Source: Planctomycetota bacterium
GTDB lineage: Bacteria > Planctomycetota > Planctomycetia > Pirellulales > Lacipirellulaceae
DNA length: 10,753 nt
Assembly: GCA_024278035.1 (NCBI GenBank)
Contig: JAJRUA010000136.1
Span: 1-10,753 of the forward strand
Direction of reading: 5' to 3'
Positions 5,377 through 10,753 of this stretch are shown here, piece after piece. Made by a program: the position numbers and the translations under genes. Under the pieces are notes generated by a model. It was not told the origin of the DNA and searched no databases. It worked only from the letters and a program-made list of their open reading frames with translations. How positions within the stretch are numbered: the first letter of the stretch is position 1; each line of letters begins with the position of its first letter.

Positions 5377-7035
5377 GTGTTTGAATTTTCTGAATACCGC
5401 GCGGCTACCTATCTCCTCGCCTTCGGGCTGGGGTGGCTGATGACGTATCTGCTGACGCCAGCGGTTCGATCTGCGGCAATTGCCATCGGGTTTGTTGATA
5501 ACCCGGGCGCAAGAAAGAAGCAGACGAAGCCGGTTGCCCTGGGTGGCGGGTTGGCGGTATTTGGCGGTGCTTTGGGCGCGATTTTGTGTGCCTATTTGTT
5601 TGCCGACTGGAGTATGCCGAAGACGTTCGTCGGGAACGACGCGAGATTGCTCGCCGGTTTGGCCGTTGCTGCGCTGGCGACTCTTCTGATGGGTCTGTAC
5701 GACGACGCGGCCGACCTTCGTGGCCGTTACAAACTGCTTGGCCAATTGTTGATCGCCAGCATGTTGATTTATCTGGGGCTCCGCATCGAACACATTGGGT
5801 TCATGGGGAGCGACATGCAGCTTGGGTGGCTCGTTATCCCCGTCTCGCTCTTCTGGTTAGTTGGAGCGATGAACTCGATCAACTTGCTCGATGGCATTGA
5901 CGGTTTGGCCTCAGGCATTGGCGTTGTACTTTGCATGACATTTGCGATGATCAATGCGATGTACGGACGTTTTCCCGAGGCCATTGTAACGCTCGCTATG
6001 GCAGGAGCTTTGATCGGTTTTTTGCGGTACAACTTTGCTCCCGCTTCGATTTACTTAGGTGATGCGGGCAGTATGGTCATTGGTTTGGTGATCGGTGCCA
6101 TTGCGGTGCAAACCCATATGAAGACCCCCGCGTTTATCGCACTGACGATTCCCCTGGCCGCTTGGGCGATTCCGATTCTTGATTCGGGCGCAGCGATCGT
6201 TCGGCGAAAGCTCACGGGGCAAAGCATCTTTGCCCCCGACCGGGGGCACCTGCACCACTCGTTGCTCACACGTGGCTGGACCGTTCGACAGGCCGCCGTA
6301 TTCATCGCTTTGATTAGTGCCACAACCTGCCTCAGCGCGGTGCTGGGCGTTCTTTGGCAAAACGAATGGGTTGTGATCGGCACGGTTGCCGCGGTCATAG
6401 TTTTTCTTATCCGCTCCAGGACCTTTGGGCATATCGAGTTTGCTCTTCTCAAACACCGCGTTGGTCAGCATGGCCTACATTTTCGGCCCGACACCTCACA
6501 AGACCACTTAGCGCGGCATGGGACGGTCCGTTTGCAGGGGACGCATGATTGGGACCAGATGTGGGAAACCCTCATCGAATCCGCCGGTGACTATGGCCTG
6601 TCACAATTGAAATTAACGATCAACATGCCTGCGGTTCATGAGGCGTTCTACGCCGACTGGAAAGCCCCAAAAAACCAGCGGCCCTCAGCCGACACGCTAT
6701 GGCGGGTCTCTCATCCTCTGATGATCGATGAGGAGATTGTCGGCAAGCTTGAGGTCGTAGGCGTTTCGGACGATCCCGAACGAACGACGATTTCGCAAAT
6801 GATCCAGGTGCTCGACTTCCTTGAGCCGATAGAAGAAAATGTCCGTGAGGTAAAGGAGTTGCTCACCCCAGCCCCCGCCGTACCAGCCAAGGCGGATTCG
6901 GGCGATACGAGCCCTGAACCCTTAGCCGGCCCCGAACCCTCAGGCGGCCCTGAACCCTCAGGCGATAGTGCCGGGCCGTCGTCCCTCATTTCCCCCCCCG
7001 TAAGCGGCCCCTCCGTAAGTGGCTCGCCCCTGTGA
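5377..7035 (+). CDS. WecA/MraY-family polyprenyl-phosphate sugar-1-phosphate transferase with cytosolic C-terminal extension
   Basis: This membrane enzyme should transfer a (N-acetyl)hexosamine-1-phosphate from its UDP-sugar to undecaprenyl phosphate, the first step of a lipid-linked glycan. Numbering from the GTG at 5377 (552 aa), the family motifs are Asp109-Asp110 (YDDAADL), NSINLLDGIDGLA (166-178), YLGDAGS (Asp229) and HLHH (291-294). The HxHH form resembles the WecA/TagO group more than MraY. About 11 hydrophobic segments fill residues 10-345. Residues about 355-495 form an extra soluble domain, followed by a Pro/Ser/Gly tail with three 6-residue repeats, so the protein is far longer than the usual 320-370. 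GTG 5377 is favoured because AAGGA lies 7 nt before it; TTG 5314 and GTG 5326 in the same frame lack a Shine-Dalgarno. It heads the plus-strand glycan block. The sugar specificity cannot be told from sequence. Confidence 0.92.
   Translation: MFEFSEYRAATYLLAFGLGWLMTYLLTPAVRSAAIAIGFVDNPGARKKQTKPVALGGGLAVFGGALGAILCAYLFADWSMPKTFVGNDARLLAGLAVAALATLLMGLYDDAADLRGRYKLLGQLLIASMLIYLGLRIEHIGFMGSDMQLGWLVIPVSLFWLVGAMNSINLLDGIDGLASGIGVVLCMTFAMINAMYGRFPEAIVTLAMAGALIGFLRYNFAPASIYLGDAGSMVIGLVIGAIAVQTHMKTPAFIALTIPLAAWAIPILDSGAAIVRRKLTGQSIFAPDRGHLHHSLLTRGWTVRQAAVFIALISATTCLSAVLGVLWQNEWVVIGTVAAVIVFLIRSRTFGHIEFALLKHRVGQHGLHFRPDTSQDHLARHGTVRLQGTHDWDQMWETLIESAGDYGLSQLKLTINMPAVHEAFYADWKAPKNQRPSADTLWRVSHPLMIDEEIVGKLEVVGVSDDPERTTISQMIQVLDFLEPIEENVREVKELLTPAPAVPAKADSGDTSPEPLAGPEPSGGPEPSGDSAGPSSLISPPVSGPSVSGSPL
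6913..6966 (+). repeat. Three in-frame 18-bp tandem repeats in the transferase tail
   Basis: The units at 6913-6930, 6931-6948 and 6949-6966 encode PEPLAG, PEPSGG and PEPSGD. They differ by a few bases and keep the frame. A looser Pro/Ser/Gly pattern continues to the stop codon (PPVSGPSVSGSPL). This is a low-complexity, probably disordered tail likely to vary in copy number between relatives. Confidence 0.9.
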
Positions 7036-7187
7036 GTGGCTCCTTTCGTCACAATCGGCCAAGATTCTCTCTGCAAAACGGGTGCTTGTCGGGTTAGAAT
7101 GGCTTCTTTACCCTCGTCGATTTCCCCGTCGTTGTCGGCGGGCGACTTTTCAACCGCTCCCTAATCCTTGTCTGTTTTGCCTTCGCT

Positions 7188-9328
<2,141 letters not shown>

Positions 9329-9403
9329 AGAAAAATCGGCCCGTGGTTAGCTGTCAACTCTAACGGTAACAAGAGATTTCCGGCCGCTAAAAGCTGATCG
9401 CTT

Positions 9404-10687
9404 ATGAATATGCCAGCAAGTTCGCCTCCCTCACCTCCTGGAAAACGTCCGCGAATTCTGCTTATCAGCCAGGTCTTCCCGCCCGATCCGACGGCGGTCG
9501 GTCAGTACTTGGCCGACGCGGCTGAGGCGCTGGTCCAACGTGGTTACGACGTACGGGTGCTAACCTCGGCTCGCGGTTTTGACGACCCCACGGCTCGCTA
9601 CCCGGCAAGAGAGAGGCGTGGTGGCGTAGAAATCATTCGCTTGCCATTCTCGTCCTTCGGAAAGAAGACAATCGCCCACCGACTGGTTGGCATGGTTACG
9701 TTCCTCACTCAAGTCTTGGTGCGGGGTCTCTTCACGCCTCGGCTGAGAGGTATTTTGGTAAGCACTTCGCCGCCGCTCGCCTCTTTCGCAGCCGTGTTGA
9801 TCGGTTTTTTGCGCCGATCTCCGATTACTTATTGGGCAATGGACATCAACCCCGACCAAATGGTGGCGCTCGGCCGACTCGATCCCAAGGCGTTGTCGGT
9901 TCGCGCGTTCGATGCTTTCAACCGATTGATCTTACGACGCGCGGCAAGCGTTGTAGCGCTCGATCGTTTCATGGGCGACCGACTGTGTGCCAAGTACGAT
10001 ATTTCGGAGAAGTTGCTGGTGATGCCCCCTTGGCCTCATGGAGAGCATCAAGAGCCCGTCCCGCACGACGAAAATCCTTTCCGAAAAAAGCACGGCCTCC
10101 AAGGGAAATTTGTCGTGATGTACAGCGGCAACCATGCCCTCACCAATCCGATCGACACACTGATCGAAACGGCCCTGCGGATGCAAAACCGTGAGGATTT
10201 GGTCTTTCTCTTCGTGGGTGGCGGCGTCCGAAAGCAAGAGGTCGATGAAGCGATAGCAAAGCACCAACCGACGAATCTTCTCAGTTTGCCTTACCAGCCG
10301 CGGGAGCAAACACGGTGGAGCCTTTCGGCAGCCGACGTGCATGTGGTCACGTTGGGGGATAGCGTTGTCGGTATCGTTCATCCTTGTAAGGTCTACGGTG
10401 CGATGGCCCTGGGCCGACCGCTGCTTTATTTTGGCCCTAATCCAAGCCACGTCTCTGACTTGCTTGAGGAAGAGAATCCCAAAAAACGCATTGGCTGGTC
10501 GCTTCATCATGGGGACGTCGAGGCCGCTATCGCAACGATGGATAAAATTTGCCAAATGCCGAACGACGAATTACAAGCGATGGGTGATCGTGCGGCCCAG
10601 GTCGTTCGAGAGCGGTTCGATTCGGCCAAGATGATTGACCGATTCTGCACGGTAACCACCCGCGGCGTTTCGGCCCTGAAGGAGTAA
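9404..10687 (+). CDS. Glycosyltransferase family 4 (WcaI/WbuB-like)
   Basis: This 427-residue GT-B glycosyltransferase probably adds a sugar from a nucleotide donor to a lipid-linked or surface glycan on the cytosolic face of the membrane. The N-terminal Rossmann half begins ILLISQVFPPDPTAVGQYL (18-36), with YDVRVLTS at 48-55 and a moderately hydrophobic stretch (about 91-136) that may associate with the membrane. The donor half starts FVVMYSGNHALTNPIDTLIE (236-255), with FLFVGGG (269-274) and the nucleotide-sugar region GIVHPCKVYGAMALGRPLL (323-341). The classical EX7E glutamates are replaced here, as in the PSK-type WcaI/WbuB subgroup. No Shine-Dalgarno is seen; ATG 9404 or the second ATG at 9410 could be used. 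It follows gmd by 75 bases. A fucose or other deoxyhexose donor is plausible from context but not shown. Confidence 0.92.
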   Translation: MNMPASSPPSPPGKRPRILLISQVFPPDPTAVGQYLADAAEALVQRGYDVRVLTSARGFDDPTARYPARERRGGVEIIRLPFSSFGKKTIAHRLVGMVTFLTQVLVRGLFTPRLRGILVSTSPPLASFAAVLIGFLRRSPITYWAMDINPDQMVALGRLDPKALSVRAFDAFNRLILRRAASVVALDRFMGDRLCAKYDISEKLLVMPPWPHGEHQEPVPHDENPFRKKHGLQGKFVVMYSGNHALTNPIDTLIETALRMQNREDLVFLFVGGGVRKQEVDEAIAKHQPTNLLSLPYQPREQTRWSLSAADVHVVTLGDSVVGIVHPCKVYGAMALGRPLLYFGPNPSHVSDLLEEENPKKRIGWSLHHGDVEAAIATMDKICQMPNDELQAMGDRAAQVVRERFDSAKMIDRFCTVTTRGVSALKE

Positions 10688-10691
10688 CGCC

Positions 10692-10753
10692 ACGCCCCGC
10701 TGGTTGATCGGCGTTGATGAGGCGGGCTACGGGCCGAATCTTGGGCCCCTTAC
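10692..10753 (+). CDS. N-terminus of an RNase HII-like protein (partial, non-ATG start)
   Basis: After the glycosyltransferase stop (10685-10687) the +1 frame reads PRWLIGVDEAGYGPNLGPL up to the window end. The GVDEAG-GP pattern is the first catalytic block of RNase HII (GxDEAGRGPxxGP), whose Asp and Glu bind the metal. The Tyr in place of Arg and the GPNLGPL ending mark a variant that I recall from planctomycete relatives. The frame is closed by TGA at 10677-10679 and contains no ATG or GTG before the motif, so the start must be ACG 10692 or TTG 10704. ACG lies exactly 7 nt after AAGGAG (10679-10684); TTG has no Shine-Dalgarno and would leave only two residues before the motif. ACG is therefore used here, with reservation. 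The Shine-Dalgarno lies within the last codons of the glycosyltransferase gene, so the two genes are probably cotranscribed. Confidence 0.65.

Noticed and set aside
5203..5793. 196-codon minus-strand open frame reaching into the gap before the transferase gene
   Set aside because: Most of it is antisense to the conserved WecA-type coding sequence. The peptide is Gln/Arg-rich with no motif, and no Shine-Dalgarno supports its start.
7072..7100. Possible promoter upstream of fcl (TAGAAT at 7095-7100)
   Set aside because: The -10 resembles the consensus, but the matching -35 position has only about three of six bases, and planctomycete promoter rules are uncertain.

Overview
The window reads like the chromosome of a planctomycete, probably of the Pirellulales type. 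This is inferred from several things: a eukaryote-like Ser/Thr kinase with a polytopic membrane tail next to a twin-FHA protein, secreted coiled-coil and lipoprotein genes of a style common there, moderate GC, weak or absent Shine-Dalgarno sites at most genes, and GC-rich palindromic intergenic repeats. No phage, IS, CRISPR, tRNA or rRNA was seen.

Left half, minus strand (about 1-4092): read in transcription order, the genes are a secreted coiled-coil protein (3286-4092), a protein with two FHA-like domains (2470-3222), a transmembrane Ser/Thr kinase (95-2194) and the first 31 codons of a small membrane protein (1-95). The last of these is coupled to the kinase stop codon by a perfect AGGAGG and a TGATG overlap. 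GC-rich inverted repeats separate the first three genes. The set looks like an envelope-linked phospho-signalling group: a kinase, a phosphothreonine reader and a coiled-coil envelope partner. That functional link is inferred from proximity only.

Middle (4093-5376): a divergent intergenic region carries a long imperfect inverted repeat. It is followed by a plus-strand lipoprotein with an HxxxCxxC motif and then a 434-base stretch with no convincing gene.

Right half, plus strand (5377-10687): a polysaccharide or cell-surface glycan block. It encodes a WecA/MraY-family polyprenyl-phosphate sugar-1-phosphate transferase with an unusual cytosolic C-terminal extension, GDP-L-fucose synthase (fcl), GDP-mannose 4,6-dehydratase (gmd) and a GT4 glycosyltransferase. 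Together these could load a lipid carrier, make GDP-L-fucose from GDP-mannose and add a sugar to the growing glycan. At the right edge a further gene begins whose N-terminus carries the RNase HII-type GVDEAG motif. It has no ATG or GTG start available, but a strong Shine-Dalgarno sequence stands in front of an ACG codon.

The least expected items are the two edge genes (1-95 and 10692-10753), the WecA C-terminal extension with its in-frame 18-bp repeats, and the families of palindromic intergenic elements.
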